A stretch of 64,000 nt of DNA from Foliimonas ilicis (GTDB taxonomy: Bacteria; Pseudomonadota; Alphaproteobacteria; Rhizobiales; Rhizobiaceae): NCBI RefSeq assembly GCF_039939195.1, contig NZ_JBDUUH010000008.1, forward strand, positions 62,001-126,000, in the 5' to 3' direction. Both the position numbers and the translations under genes were made by a program. The notes under the pieces were generated by a model, which saw only the letters and a list, made by a program, of their open reading frames with translations, had not been told where the DNA came from and did no database searches. This document shows, in pieces, positions 19,151 through 28,083 of this stretch (position 1 is the stretch's first letter; each line of letters opens with the position of its first letter).

Positions 19151-19972
19151 GTGACGCCATCAGATTTGGTGAGTTGCAGTTCCCTGTCCAATTCGCTCGC
19201 ATGTGTGTTATCTTTGGACACAGCGTGCGAAAGACGGTGGGCATTGGTAACCGCGGAGAGGTTTATACAATTTCTTGAATCGAGGCCGCTGGGCGTTTCG
19301 TTCAGTACCGCGGATGCCGACTTTATCAAATCCAGCCACATCATTCACAAACACTATGCGCCTGGTGCCGCACTCGTTGAGGAAGGCTACGCGCACAACA
19401 CTGTCGCGATAATCATTTCCGGTTGGGCCGTCTGCTCCAAAGCACTGGAGAACGGTTCGCAACTCGTCGTCGATTTCGGCCTGCGCGGTGATATTGCAAG
19501 CTGCGGGTCGCTCATAGGTCGACCGGACTGCACGGTAACGGCAGTGACAGACGTAGATACGTTCGAGATTCCCTTGCGGGAGTTGGTTTCCATCAACCGG
19601 CATACCACTGCGCTGTCGAACGTCTTGCTGCGCGGCGTGTTGCGCCGATATGGCATTGCCATCGAGCATCAGGCCAATCTTGGCCGTCGCGGGGCCGTGG
19701 AGCGCACGGTCCATCTGCTTCTGGAACTCGCGCACCGAACCTACCCGGACGACGCACGCAACGTGTTCCACTGTCCGCTTACCCAGATCGAATTGTCGGA
19801 TGCGCTGGGTCTTTCCGCCGTGCACGTCAACCGCGTTCTGCGCGAGTTGCGGGAGGCCGGACTGGCTTCGTTCAGACACGGTCTGGTGGAGTTTCATGAC
19901 CGCAAGCAAATGGTCGAACTGGCGCATTTCAGTTCCGATTATCTGAAGTTCGGGACCGAAAGCGCGGGCTGA
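19151..19972 (+). CDS. Crp/Fnr-family transcriptional regulator
   Basis: A cyclic-nucleotide-binding-type beta barrel (about residues 55-165, GAALVEEGYAHNTVAIIISGWA) is followed by a CRP helix-turn-helix (TQIELSDALGLSAVHVNRVLRELREAGL). The Fnr cysteine cluster is absent, so it is not an oxygen sensor of the Fnr type. The N-terminus is uncertain: the GTG at 19151 lacks a spaced ribosome site, and the first 40 residues are unlike the family. The real start may be a downstream GTG or TTG. It follows rhaK by 20 bases but faces the polysaccharide cluster, so it could serve either. Confidence 0.8.
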   Translation: MTPSDLVSCSSLSNSLACVLSLDTACERRWALVTAERFIQFLESRPLGVSFSTADADFIKSSHIIHKHYAPGAALVEEGYAHNTVAIIISGWAVCSKALENGSQLVVDFGLRGDIASCGSLIGRPDCTVTAVTDVDTFEIPLRELVSINRHTTALSNVLLRGVLRRYGIAIEHQANLGRRGAVERTVHLLLELAHRTYPDDARNVFHCPLTQIELSDALGLSAVHVNRVLRELREAGLASFRHGLVEFHDRKQMVELAHFSSDYLKFGTESAG

Positions 19973-20009
19973 GGGTGAATGTTATTCTACTCGGCTAGGC
20001 CCTTCTGAA

Positions 20010-20036
20010 TACCTCCAAAGCAGTAAACCTACCCCG
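20010..20036. promoter_or_regulatory. NarL-heptamer-like pair upstream of the LuxR-type regulator
   Basis: TACCTCC at 20010-20016 and TACCCCG at 20030-20036, exactly 20 bp apart (two helical turns). Related TACCC-type heptamers are clustered at 26719-26768 and 36737-36753. Each matches most or all of the TACYYMT heptamer known for NarL-type response regulators. Single heptamers are expected by chance in 64 kb; the clustering in control regions is what is notable. Confidence 0.35.
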
Positions 20037-20124
20037 TTAGGCCTCTCCCCAAAAATAGTAACTCACAATTAACACAAATCAATACAGCGCGATTTGCCTC
20101 GTGCAATCTATGGTCATGGGTTTG

Positions 20125-20189
20125 GTCCAGCCAGAAGCAGGGCTGGACAGAAGAGAAAGAAGAATTCAGGCCGCTATCTAGCGGACCTG
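20125..20189 (+). promoter_or_regulatory. two hairpins in the leader of the LuxR-type regulator
   Basis: Stem 1: GTCCAGCC (20125-20132) and GGCTGGAC (20141-20148), perfect. Stem 2: CCGCTA (20171-20176) and TAGCGG (20179-20184), extended outward by CAGG/CCTG with one bulged A. They lie 60-125 bases before the start codon, so this mRNA probably has a long structured 5' leader that could be a post-transcriptional control point. Confidence 0.45.
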
Positions 20190-20250
20190 TACGGGGAAGT
20201 ATCTTAACAAGCATAACAACAGGGGCGTGGAGCCGCCAAGGAGTAATCCT

Positions 20251-21018
20251 ATGGAGCGCATTGAAGATTCTGTCATCAAGTCAAGTACGAAGATTAATTT
20301 CGGGCATCTCGAAAGTATTCCCATGGAAAGACATACATACCGTGACTATTCAGTTTCTCGTGACGACCATGTGGAAAGCGACCCGGTGGTTATCTTCGAC
20401 AAACGCGCTCTGGAGCGTGAGTGCCTGGCGCGGGGGCTGACCGGACATAAACCTAATATGAATGTCGTGGCAGTCGGAAGTGTTGAAGAATGGCGTGTAA
20501 TGCACGGTTCTTCCGAGGCTTCGGCAATCCTTCTCATTCTCGGCGTGCGTAAGGTGACGGATGCGGGTGTTGCCGCCGAAATCACTGAACTCGTTGCCGA
20601 ATTCGAACCAGCACCGATCATTATCGTCTCGGATAGCGGTGAGATCGCTCAGGTTCTCAGTGCACTGGAATGCGGAGCGCGTGGTTTTATCCCGACGAAT
20701 GTAGGTGTGAAGGTTGCGGCCGAAGCAATCGCTCTTGCCAGGGCAGGCGGCATCTTCATTCCCGCGCAGAGTGTTCTTGCGTTGCGTGAAATGATCAATA
20801 TTTCGGGCGGCGACCAGAAGACCATGAACGGCATGTTTACGGTGCGCGAAGGCGAAGTTGTAGAGGCTCTCCGCAGAGGCAAGGCAAACAAGATCATCGC
20901 CTATGAACTCAACCTCTGTGAAAGCACGGTGAAAGTTCACATTCGCAACATCATGAAGAAGCTTCATGCGACCAACCGCACTGAAGTCGCTTACAAGATC
21001 AACGACCTGATGAGCTGA
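20251..21018 (+). CDS. LuxR/FixJ-type regulator with degenerate receiver domain
   Basis: 255 residues. The C-terminus is a LuxR-type helix-turn-helix (FTVREGEVVEALRRGKANK, then LNLCESTVKVHIRNIMKKL). The N-terminal half folds like a response-regulator receiver (VVIFDKRALERECL..., APIIIVSD, ALECGARGFIPT). However, the strand where the phosphorylated Asp should sit reads ILLILGVRK, with no Asp. Activity is therefore probably not controlled by ordinary phosphotransfer. The ATG at 20251 is preceded by AAGGAG at a 7-base distance. It lies 40 bases upstream of the Wzc/ExoP-like gene and probably controls the polysaccharide cluster (inference). Confidence 0.85.
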   Translation: MERIEDSVIKSSTKINFGHLESIPMERHTYRDYSVSRDDHVESDPVVIFDKRALERECLARGLTGHKPNMNVVAVGSVEEWRVMHGSSEASAILLILGVRKVTDAGVAAEITELVAEFEPAPIIIVSDSGEIAQVLSALECGARGFIPTNVGVKVAAEAIALARAGGIFIPAQSVLALREMINISGGDQKTMNGMFTVREGEVVEALRRGKANKIIAYELNLCESTVKVHIRNIMKKLHATNRTEVAYKINDLMS

Positions 21019-21058
21019 GCTTTACACGCCTTTACAGGCGGCGGGCGGAGTAGCAATC

Positions 21059-23266
21059 GTGATAATTTCGGACCTTTCGCAACCCGCGTCCAGCGCGGGA
21101 CCTTGGAAGCTTTTGGGTATCATCAATCGACGCAAGGTAATCCTTGCATCGACAGTCGCCCTGGGCCTCGCCGCGGGTTACGCGGGTTATAGCAATGCAC
21201 CTTCGCGTTACACTTCGGACGCGGTGCTGGTGCTCGACGTCAGGCGAGTACAGGCACTGCCAAGCGAGTCGATCATTTCGCCGCTGCCGCAGGACAGCCC
21301 GGTCATCCGTACCGAACTCGACATCATCAAGTCGAGAACTATGGCGGAGAACGTGATCGGAGTATTGGGGGCGGAAACGACGCGTGAAGGAGGACGTCTG
21401 CCGATAGTTGGGGAGAAAAAGGATTCGCGGCTGAACACGAAAGCTGTCGAGCCGATGGACATCGCCAAGGCTGCGACGCGGCCGCCCGATGCGAACCCGG
21501 CTCTGGTCGATCAGTTGCTCGACAATCTGAGCGTGGTGAATGACGGGCGTTCCTACACGATCTTCCTGTCCTACGCAGCCGACAATCCAGCGCGCGCGGC
21601 AAACATCGTCAATGCTTTTGCGGATGCCTATCTCGATTATCAGGTGGAGGTGAAACAGGCGGCGACCAAGCAGGTTGGTGAATGGCTTGGCCAGAAGCTG
21701 GTCAGCCTTCTGGCGACGCTGGAGAAATCCGAGCGTACGCTGAGCGAATTCCGCCGCGAGCAGCAGCTCGTCGAAGGCAATGGCACGACAATGCAGGCGC
21801 AGCGTGTTTCGGCACTCGATGCCGAGCTTGTTTCGTCGCGCGCGAACCTCGCCGCGGCGCAGGCGCGTCTCGATTCCGCGAAAGACGTCTCCGAAGACAA
21901 GTCCGGCCCGGCAATCGCCGAAGTGCTGAACGCGCAGAACATTCAGACTTTGCGCACCGAGAAAGACAGGCTGGAACGTTCGATCAAGGAAATCCTTGAT
22001 GACGGGGCGACGAAGAGCAATCTGCTTCCTGCCCTGAATTCTCAATTGTCGTCGCTGGATGCGCAGATCGACGTCGCGACCAAACGCGTCGTGCAGGGTC
22101 TTTCGACCGAAGTCGAAATTGCGCGTCGCAGACTGGAGAATATAGAGGGTGCACTGGAAGGCGCGCAGGCTGAACTCGACAAGGCCAACAAGGCGCTGAT
22201 TCAGGAAGCCCAGCTTGAGCGCGAGGCCAGCGCCAACCGGGCGATTTATGAAAGCTATCTTAGCCGTTACAAACAGACGATCGAGCAGGATGGCATTTCG
22301 GTTCCCGAAGCGCGCATCATCTCGCGCGCCGAGCCAGCCGGTGCGCGCTCTAGCCCGAACCTCATGAACTGGCTGCTTTTGGGTGTCGTCTGGGGCGGCA
22401 TGGCGGGTTTTGCCGGTGCGATATTCCGCGAAGCGACCGACCGACGCATTCGCTCGGCATCGTCGCTGGAGAGTGCAACAGGCTATCCGATCATCGGCAT
22501 GATACCGATGGCGCCACGTGGCGCCAAAACAGGGGCTGAAGGCCAGCATGGCCGTGCCCTGGCATTTTCGGAAGCTTTCGTCTCTTTGCAGACCGTTTTG
22601 CAGCTTTCGACACCTTCGGACGAAAACCAGGTGATCGCGGTTACGTCTTCGCAGGCGGGTGAAGGCAAAACGACGGTCGCGGTCAATCTGGCGCGGGCCA
22701 TGAGCCGCAGCACATTGAAAACGCTGGTCATAGATTGCGACTTCCGCATGCCCTCGGTGGCTGGTGCGTTCCAGACGGTACCCGCCGAAAACATCGAGGC
22801 CGCGCTCGTCGGCACCCGGTCGATCGACAGCGCGATCTGGGTCGATCCGGCGACTGGCGTGAATATTCTGTCCGGGCGTATCGGCATTTCGCCCGGTCTG
22901 CTTCTGGCCGACAGGCGTTTCCGCAAGACGATCCAGGAATTGCGCAGCCGTTACGACGTTATCCTGCTGGATGCGCCCGATCTTTCCGACTTTGCCGAAG
23001 CGTTGCAGACGACGTCCTTTGCCGACACGGTTCTGCTGGTCGCCAACAAGGAAAAGACGTCTACCGATACGCTTCGCGGGGCGCTCGAACGGTTGGCCGG
23101 CTTCGGCAAGAAGCCATTGGGCATCGTTCTCAACCGGGACTCTTCAAGCCCGGATTTTCTCCGGCCCTTCGTGTTCGAATCGCGCAGGGACAACCCGCCG
23201 CCGCCCAGAGCGGGCGACAAGATTTATCCGTTCCCGAAGCCGGAACAGGCGAAAACAGGAGTGTGA
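21059..23266 (+). CDS. polysaccharide co-polymerase / BY-kinase (Wzc/ExoP-like)
   Basis: 735 residues. A Wzz-type N-terminal domain has a first membrane helix near 25-45. A long coiled-coil periplasmic part follows (about 195-400), then a second helix near 435-455. The cytoplasmic tyrosine autokinase domain has Walker A SSQAGEGKTT (530-539), Walker A' TLVIDCDFRMPS around D559 and Walker B DVILLDAPD. It sets chain length and drives export with the ExoF-like partner. The C-terminal tail has almost no tyrosines (one, in KIYPFP), unlike the Tyr-rich tails of typical BY-kinases. GTG start with GGAG 8 bases upstream. Confidence 0.9.
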   Translation: MIISDLSQPASSAGPWKLLGIINRRKVILASTVALGLAAGYAGYSNAPSRYTSDAVLVLDVRRVQALPSESIISPLPQDSPVIRTELDIIKSRTMAENVIGVLGAETTREGGRLPIVGEKKDSRLNTKAVEPMDIAKAATRPPDANPALVDQLLDNLSVVNDGRSYTIFLSYAADNPARAANIVNAFADAYLDYQVEVKQAATKQVGEWLGQKLVSLLATLEKSERTLSEFRREQQLVEGNGTTMQAQRVSALDAELVSSRANLAAAQARLDSAKDVSEDKSGPAIAEVLNAQNIQTLRTEKDRLERSIKEILDDGATKSNLLPALNSQLSSLDAQIDVATKRVVQGLSTEVEIARRRLENIEGALEGAQAELDKANKALIQEAQLEREASANRAIYESYLSRYKQTIEQDGISVPEARIISRAEPAGARSSPNLMNWLLLGVVWGGMAGFAGAIFREATDRRIRSASSLESATGYPIIGMIPMAPRGAKTGAEGQHGRALAFSEAFVSLQTVLQLSTPSDENQVIAVTSSQAGEGKTTVAVNLARAMSRSTLKTLVIDCDFRMPSVAGAFQTVPAENIEAALVGTRSIDSAIWVDPATGVNILSGRIGISPGLLLADRRFRKTIQELRSRYDVILLDAPDLSDFAEALQTTSFADTVLLVANKEKTSTDTLRGALERLAGFGKKPLGIVLNRDSSSPDFLRPFVFESRRDNPPPPRAGDKIYPFPKPEQAKTGV

Positions 23267-23268
23267 CC

Positions 23269-24522
23269 GTGATCCGTCAGGTTACGAAATCGTATGCAGG
23301 TAGATTGTCCAGCACATGCGCGGCACTTGCTCTATCGGGCATGCTGACGCTTACCGCGCCCCTTGCGGCGATGGCTCAGCAAAATGCCTACAGGGTCACG
23401 CCGGGTGATACATTGCAGGTCACGGTCTATGGGGATGCGGGGCTTACCGGGCAGTTTCCAGTCAGCGCCGATGGGGCGATAAGCTATCCGCTTCTGGGCA
23501 ATTTCCCGGTCGCGAACATGACGATGGCGGATATCGAAACGGCGATCAACAGCGCCTTGGCGCAGCACGTCGCCGGTCGTTCGGCTGCCGTATCAGTCAA
23601 TTCCTACGCGCCGATCTTCGTGCTTGGCGAGGTCGAAAAACCGGGCAAATATGACTACCGTCCGGGCATGATCGCTCTGGAACTGGTTGCGATTGGCGGC
23701 GGAATCCGGAAATCCAAGGGCGAAATCGACAGCGCGGGACTGCAAATGGTCAGCGCGCGGCAGGAATATGCCGATCTCTCGCTGCAGGTGTTTTCCAACG
23801 ATATCAAACATGCCCGGCTGAAGGCCGAGCTCGACAGCACCGGTTTTTCCTATGCGTTGGGCAACGATCTCGAACCGGCCGAGCGACAGATAAGGCAGAA
23901 GATCGTCGATTCCGAAGCGACGCTGTTCGAGATACGCCGCAACACGTTGAGGCAGCAGAGCGAGGCGCTCGAAGGCCAGCGGAAGAGTTTTCTCGATGAG
24001 ATAGCCGCTCTTGAAGGCCGAATTGAACTGCACAATGACGAACTGAAGCTTATGACGAAGGATGTCGAGGCGGTGGGCAAACTGGTCGACCGCGGGCTGA
24101 CCGCGCAATCGAATTTGCGCGATGTTCAGCGCGCGCTGTCCGTCGCCCGCCGCGACTCTCTGGAAATGGAATCCTATCTGGCGAGAGCCAGGCAGGGCTC
24201 GCTGGATCTGGAACAGCGCATCGTCGCCTTGACCGAGACCGTCCGCAACGATGCGGCGTCTGTGATACGTGAAATCGAAATCGATCAGGCGCGCAAGGAC
24301 AAGCAGATGACGTCCATCCTGAATCGGATGGCCGAGATCGGCATCGCGTCCGAAAACCTGAAGCTCAAGGAAAAGCGCGTGGGCGTGGCTTACTCGCTGA
24401 CGCGCATGATCGACGGGAATTATCAGGAAGTTCCGGCCACGCAGGAGACTTCGTTGAAGCCGGGCGACATATTGCGGGCTGAAATGGCGATGCCGAACGA
24501 AAGGTCCGCTTCAGTCAACTGA
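23269..24522 (+). CDS. polysaccharide export protein (ExoF/Wza-like)
   Basis: 417 residues. A signal peptide (about 1-38, ending AAMAQQ) precedes a Poly_export domain (YRVTPGDTLQVTVYGDAGLTGQFPV). An SLBB-type segment follows (APIFVLGEVEKPGKYDYRPGM). A long helical/coiled-coil C-terminal half is seen in ExoF-type rather than classical Wza proteins. It is the outer-membrane or periplasmic exit component. GTG at 23269 is chosen because AGGAG at 23257-23261 is 7 bases away; a GTG two codons earlier is too close. The 3' end overlaps the convergent fcl gene by 8 bases. Confidence 0.88.
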   Translation: MIRQVTKSYAGRLSSTCAALALSGMLTLTAPLAAMAQQNAYRVTPGDTLQVTVYGDAGLTGQFPVSADGAISYPLLGNFPVANMTMADIETAINSALAQHVAGRSAAVSVNSYAPIFVLGEVEKPGKYDYRPGMIALELVAIGGGIRKSKGEIDSAGLQMVSARQEYADLSLQVFSNDIKHARLKAELDSTGFSYALGNDLEPAERQIRQKIVDSEATLFEIRRNTLRQQSEALEGQRKSFLDEIAALEGRIELHNDELKLMTKDVEAVGKLVDRGLTAQSNLRDVQRALSVARRDSLEMESYLARARQGSLDLEQRIVALTETVRNDAASVIREIEIDQARKDKQMTSILNRMAEIGIASENLKLKEKRVGVAYSLTRMIDGNYQEVPATQETSLKPGDILRAEMAMPNERSASVN

Positions 24523-25507
24523 AGCGGACTGCCGGCTCTGCCTGCTGCTGGGCGAGGACTTCCGCCAGCCATTCTCCATAAAGCGCACGAATGCCCGTAT
24601 CGAGGCTGATCTTCGGTTTCCAGCCCATGCGATCCAGCTTGGACGTGTCCAGCCGCTTGCGCGGTGTGCCGTCGGGTTTGCTTGTGTCCTGAATGAATTT
24701 GCCCTGATAGCCGAGGATACTTGCCACCAGTTCGGCGAGATCGCGGATGGAAAGCTCGGACCCTGAGCCAATATTGACCGGCTCGACTTCACTGTAGAAT
24801 TTGAGCAGGTGAATGCAGGCATCCGCCATGTCATCGACATGCAGGAATTCGCGCAAAGGCCGCCCGCTGCCCCACAGCATCACGCTTGGCGCGCCGGAGC
24901 TCTTCGCATCGTGGATTTTGCGGATCAAAGCCGGCAGGACATGCGCGGTCATAGGGTCGAAATTGTCGTTCGGACCGTAAAGATTGGTCGGCATTGCCGT
25001 GATGAACTTGCAGCCATGCTGCACATTGTAGGCCATCGCCAGCTTTATTCCGGCGATCTTTGCAACCGAATAAGCCTCGTTGGTGGCCTCCAGAGGCCCG
25101 GTCAGCAGGCTGTCCTCGTGGATCGGCTGGGCTGCATCGCGCGGGTAGACGCAGCTCGACCCAAGCCACAGCAGTTTTTGCACGCCCACTTCCCTGGCGG
25201 CAGCCATGATATTGGTGCCGATCATCAGATTTTCGTAAAGAAAATCCGCAGGATAGGTGGCATTCGCAATGATGCCGCCGACACGGGCGGCGGCGATAAT
25301 GACGATTTCGGGCCGCTGCGCAGCGATCCAGTTTTCTGTCTCTCTCTGTCGGGTAAGATCGAGCTTTTCGTGCCCGACCGTCAGAATTTCGCAATGTTCC
25401 CGTTCAAGCCTGCGCAACAGCGCCGACCCGACCATTCCCCTATGCCCCGCGACCCAAACGCGTCGCCCTGCGAGATCAAGCGCATTCTTACCATCCACTG
25501 AGATCAT
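24515..25507 (-). CDS. fcl: GDP-L-fucose synthase
   Basis: Converts GDP-4-keto-6-deoxy-D-mannose to GDP-L-fucose by 3,5-epimerisation and NADPH reduction. 330 residues with the GHRGMVGSALLRRL nucleotide motif (about 21-34). Also visible are a catalytic Ser in LGSSCVYP, the YxxxK pair in YSVAKIAG and the family sequence MPTNLYGPNDNFD. ATG 25507 has an AGGGG site. It overlaps the end of gmd by 20 bases, so it is coupled to it, and together they provide GDP-fucose for the polysaccharide. Confidence 0.95.
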   Translation of the reverse strand: MISVDGKNALDLAGRRVWVAGHRGMVGSALLRRLEREHCEILTVGHEKLDLTRQRETENWIAAQRPEIVIIAAARVGGIIANATYPADFLYENLMIGTNIMAAAREVGVQKLLWLGSSCVYPRDAAQPIHEDSLLTGPLEATNEAYSVAKIAGIKLAMAYNVQHGCKFITAMPTNLYGPNDNFDPMTAHVLPALIRKIHDAKSSGAPSVMLWGSGRPLREFLHVDDMADACIHLLKFYSEVEPVNIGSGSELSIRDLAELVASILGYQGKFIQDTSKPDGTPRKRLDTSKLDRMGWKPKISLDTGIRALYGEWLAEVLAQQQAEPAVRFS

Positions 25508-26564
25508 TTCGCCCCTGCTCTCTCATAATGGTGCTGAGATCCGCCTCGACCATTTCGGATACGAGCGCGTCTAAGGAAACACTGTGCTTCCATCCGAGCC
25601 GTTCGTAAGCCTTGGATGGGTTGCCGAGGAGAATATCGACCTCTGCGGGACGGAAATAACTTGGGTCGATTTCGATCAGCTTTTCGCCGCTCTTATTGTC
25701 GTAGCCTGCCTCGTGAACGCCTTCACCGTCCCATTCGATCTTGCGACCGACGACAGCAAACGCCTTCTGAACGAAATCGCGAACCGTATGTGTTTCGCCG
25801 GTGGCAAGCACGTAATCATCCGGCACTTCCTGCTGCAGAATGCGCCACATGCCTTCCACATAGTCGCGTGCGTGGCCCCAGTCGCGCTTGGCGTCGAGAT
25901 TGCCGAGGCGCAGCTTCTTCTGGAGGCCGCGCTCGATGGCCGCGACCGCGCGCGTGATCTTGCGGGTGACGAAGGTTTCGCCGCGGATCGGGCTTTCATG
26001 GTTGAACAGAATGCCGTTCGACGCATGAAACCCGTACGCTTCGCGGTAATTGATCGTCATCCAGTATGCGTAGAGCTTTGCTGCCGCATAAGGGCTGCGC
26101 GGATGGAACGGCGTGTTCTCATCCTGCGGCACCTGCTTGCTTGCGCCGAACAGTTCGGAGGTCGAAGCCTGATAGAAACGACAGGTCTTTTCGATGCCGA
26201 GAAGGCGCATGGCTTCGAGCAGACGCAACGTGCCGAGAGCGTCGGCATTGGCCGTGTATTCCGGTGTCTCGAAGCTCACCTGAACATGGCTCTGTGCGCC
26301 GAGATTGTAGATTTCGTCCGGCTTGATTTCCTGCACGACGCGGCAAAGATTGGTGCCGTCGGTCAAGTCGCCGAAATGCAGGCGAAAGCGCGTCTCATGT
26401 TCTTTCGGATCTTGATAGAGATGATCGATACGGCCCGTATTGAACGAGGACGACCGCCTTTTAAGGCCGTGAACCCGGTAGCCTTTTTCAAGGAGCAATT
26501 CGCTGAGATACGCTCCATCCTGTCCGGTCACGCCTATGATCAAAGCGGTCTTTTCAGCCATCAT
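25488..26564 (-). CDS. gmd: GDP-mannose 4,6-dehydratase
   Basis: Makes GDP-4-keto-6-deoxy-D-mannose from GDP-mannose, the first step to GDP-L-fucose. 358 residues with GVTGQDGAYLSELLL, the RRSSSFNTGRIDHLY segment, catalytic YAAAKLYAYW and the FNHESPIRGETFVTRKI motif. Two adjacent ATGs (26564 and 26561) follow AGGAG by 5 and 8 bases; either may be used. No mannose-1-phosphate guanylyltransferase lies in the window, so GDP-mannose must come from elsewhere. Confidence 0.96.
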   Translation of the reverse strand: MMAEKTALIIGVTGQDGAYLSELLLEKGYRVHGLKRRSSSFNTGRIDHLYQDPKEHETRFRLHFGDLTDGTNLCRVVQEIKPDEIYNLGAQSHVQVSFETPEYTANADALGTLRLLEAMRLLGIEKTCRFYQASTSELFGASKQVPQDENTPFHPRSPYAAAKLYAYWMTINYREAYGFHASNGILFNHESPIRGETFVTRKITRAVAAIERGLQKKLRLGNLDAKRDWGHARDYVEGMWRILQQEVPDDYVLATGETHTVRDFVQKAFAVVGRKIEWDGEGVHEAGYDNKSGEKLIEIDPSYFRPAEVDILLGNPSKAYERLGWKHSVSLDALVSEMVEADLSTIMREQGRNDLSGW

Positions 26565-26718
26565 CCAAGCTCCTGGTTGGCCAGCCGAAAACATGCCAGC
26601 AATGCTTGGATAGACTGTTTGCGCTGGTGTTCTCCAGCGCTCCAATCGGCGATTGGCGCACCCAGTAGTGGCTAGTTTCTGTCGTGGAAATCCCTCTGCG
26701 GTAGGAGAACCGGCCCGC

Positions 26719-26768
26719 TACCCTGCCTCTAAGGGGTAGACGCCGCGCGGCGTACGCTTCCAGGGTAC
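26719..26768. promoter_or_regulatory. NarL-heptamer-like cluster between gmd and a glycosyltransferase
   Basis: TACCCTG at 26719-26725, AGGGGTA (reverse of TACCCCT) at 26732-26738 and AGGGTAC at 26762-26768. The first two face each other across six bases. This is the divergent control region (26565-26835) for gmd-fcl to the left and the glycosyltransferase pair to the right. Similar clusters lie upstream of the LuxR-type regulator and of the rmlC-like gene. Confidence 0.4.
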
Positions 26769-26835
26769 CGCTATTGCCGTGCTTGTTGTTCGACTACCTA
26801 TGCTGCGAAGCTCTGGCCAAACCAGATGCGGCCTG

Positions 26836-28083
26836 ATGAAGATCATTTTTGCAAATCGCTACTTCTATCCGGATCAGTCCGCCACGAGCCGGATGCTGAC
26901 GAGTCTCGCTTTTTCGCTGGCCGCAAAGGGCGTAGACGTAACCGTGATCGCCAGCCGGCATCTTCACAACAACAATGATACCAGGCTGCCCGCAACGGAA
27001 ACCGTTTCAGGCGTTCGTGTCGTAAGGCTCGGAACGACGGGCTTCGGGCGAAAGAAGCTGATAGGCCGTGCGGCTGACTATTTGACTTTTCATCTTTCGT
27101 GCCTGCGCTGGCTGGCGTTCAATGTGCGCAGTGACGACATCTGCGTCGTGTTGACCGACCCGCCGATGCTGTCGGCTACCGCTGCACCCGCAATCGCGTT
27201 GCGCGGCGGGGTGATGATCAACTGGATCATGGATCTGTTCCCGGAAGTGGCGATGGAATCCGGCATGATCGGCAAGGAGTCGCTGGCCGGGAAGGCGACG
27301 CTCGCCTTGCGCAACTGGTCGCTTCGCCGGGCCGAGCTCAATGTCTGTCCGATCGACAAGATGGCACGTTATCTGTCGCAGCAAGGCGTGCCGAGACGGC
27401 AGCTCGAAGTGTTGAACCATTGGGCCGATGGTGACGAGATCGCGCCGGTCGATCCCGCGCGAAACAGGCTCCGCAAGCAATGGGGCCTCGAGGGAAAATT
27501 CGTTATTGGATATTCGGGAAATTTCGGACGGGCGCATGATTTCACGACCATCATGGACGCTGCGGACATGCTTCGGGGAAATAACAGGATCAGGTTTCTG
27601 TTTGTAGGCGAGGGGCAGCGTCGCGGATGGGTGGAAAGCGAGATCGCGCGACGAAAGCTGCCGAACACGCTGATGAAGCCCTTTCAGCCGCGTGAAAAGC
27701 TGTCGGAAAGCCTCGGCGCGGCAGACATACATCTCGTGTCGCTGTTGCCAGAACTCGAACATTGCATCGTTCCCAGCAAATTCTACGGCATATTGGCCGC
27801 TGCCCGGCCGACCATTTTCATAGGCGATACGGAAGGCGAGGTCGGAACGGCCGTGAGACGGCATGGCTGCGGCGCAGCCGTCTCGCTGGGCGATGCCAAG
27901 GGCCTTGTTGAATGGATTACGAACCTCAGCAACGCCCCGGCGCGTTGCCATTCCATGGGTGAGAATGCATCGCTGCTTTTGCGACAGCATCATTCGCGCG
28001 ACAACAGCGTTCAGGCATGGGCCGAAATGCTCAGCGCGTTCGCGCCTGTCGAGCGCTATCAGAGCCTGTCTCCGGCAAGATGA
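26836..28083 (+). CDS. glycosyltransferase family 4 (WcaI-like)
   Basis: 415 residues, GT-B fold. An N-terminal acceptor domain starts MKIIFANRYFYPDQSATSRML. The C-terminal nucleotide-sugar domain has VIGYSGNFGRAHDFTTIMDAA, FLFVGEGQRR and HCIVPSKFYGILAAARPTIFIG. The overall pattern resembles colanic-acid WcaI-type transferases, so fucose transfer is possible but unproved. ATG 26836 is chosen because it begins the conserved first strand; an in-frame ATG at 26779 would add 19 unrelated residues. Overlaps the next gene by four bases. Confidence 0.85.
   Translation: MKIIFANRYFYPDQSATSRMLTSLAFSLAAKGVDVTVIASRHLHNNNDTRLPATETVSGVRVVRLGTTGFGRKKLIGRAADYLTFHLSCLRWLAFNVRSDDICVVLTDPPMLSATAAPAIALRGGVMINWIMDLFPEVAMESGMIGKESLAGKATLALRNWSLRRAELNVCPIDKMARYLSQQGVPRRQLEVLNHWADGDEIAPVDPARNRLRKQWGLEGKFVIGYSGNFGRAHDFTTIMDAADMLRGNNRIRFLFVGEGQRRGWVESEIARRKLPNTLMKPFQPREKLSESLGAADIHLVSLLPELEHCIVPSKFYGILAAARPTIFIGDTEGEVGTAVRRHGCGAAVSLGDAKGLVEWITNLSNAPARCHSMGENASLLLRQHHSRDNSVQAWAEMLSAFAPVERYQSLSPAR

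Noticed and set aside
22735..23268. N-terminal extension of the ExoF-like gene by 178 codons
   Set aside because: It overlaps the end of the BY-kinase gene; a ribosome site and signal peptide place the true start at 23269.
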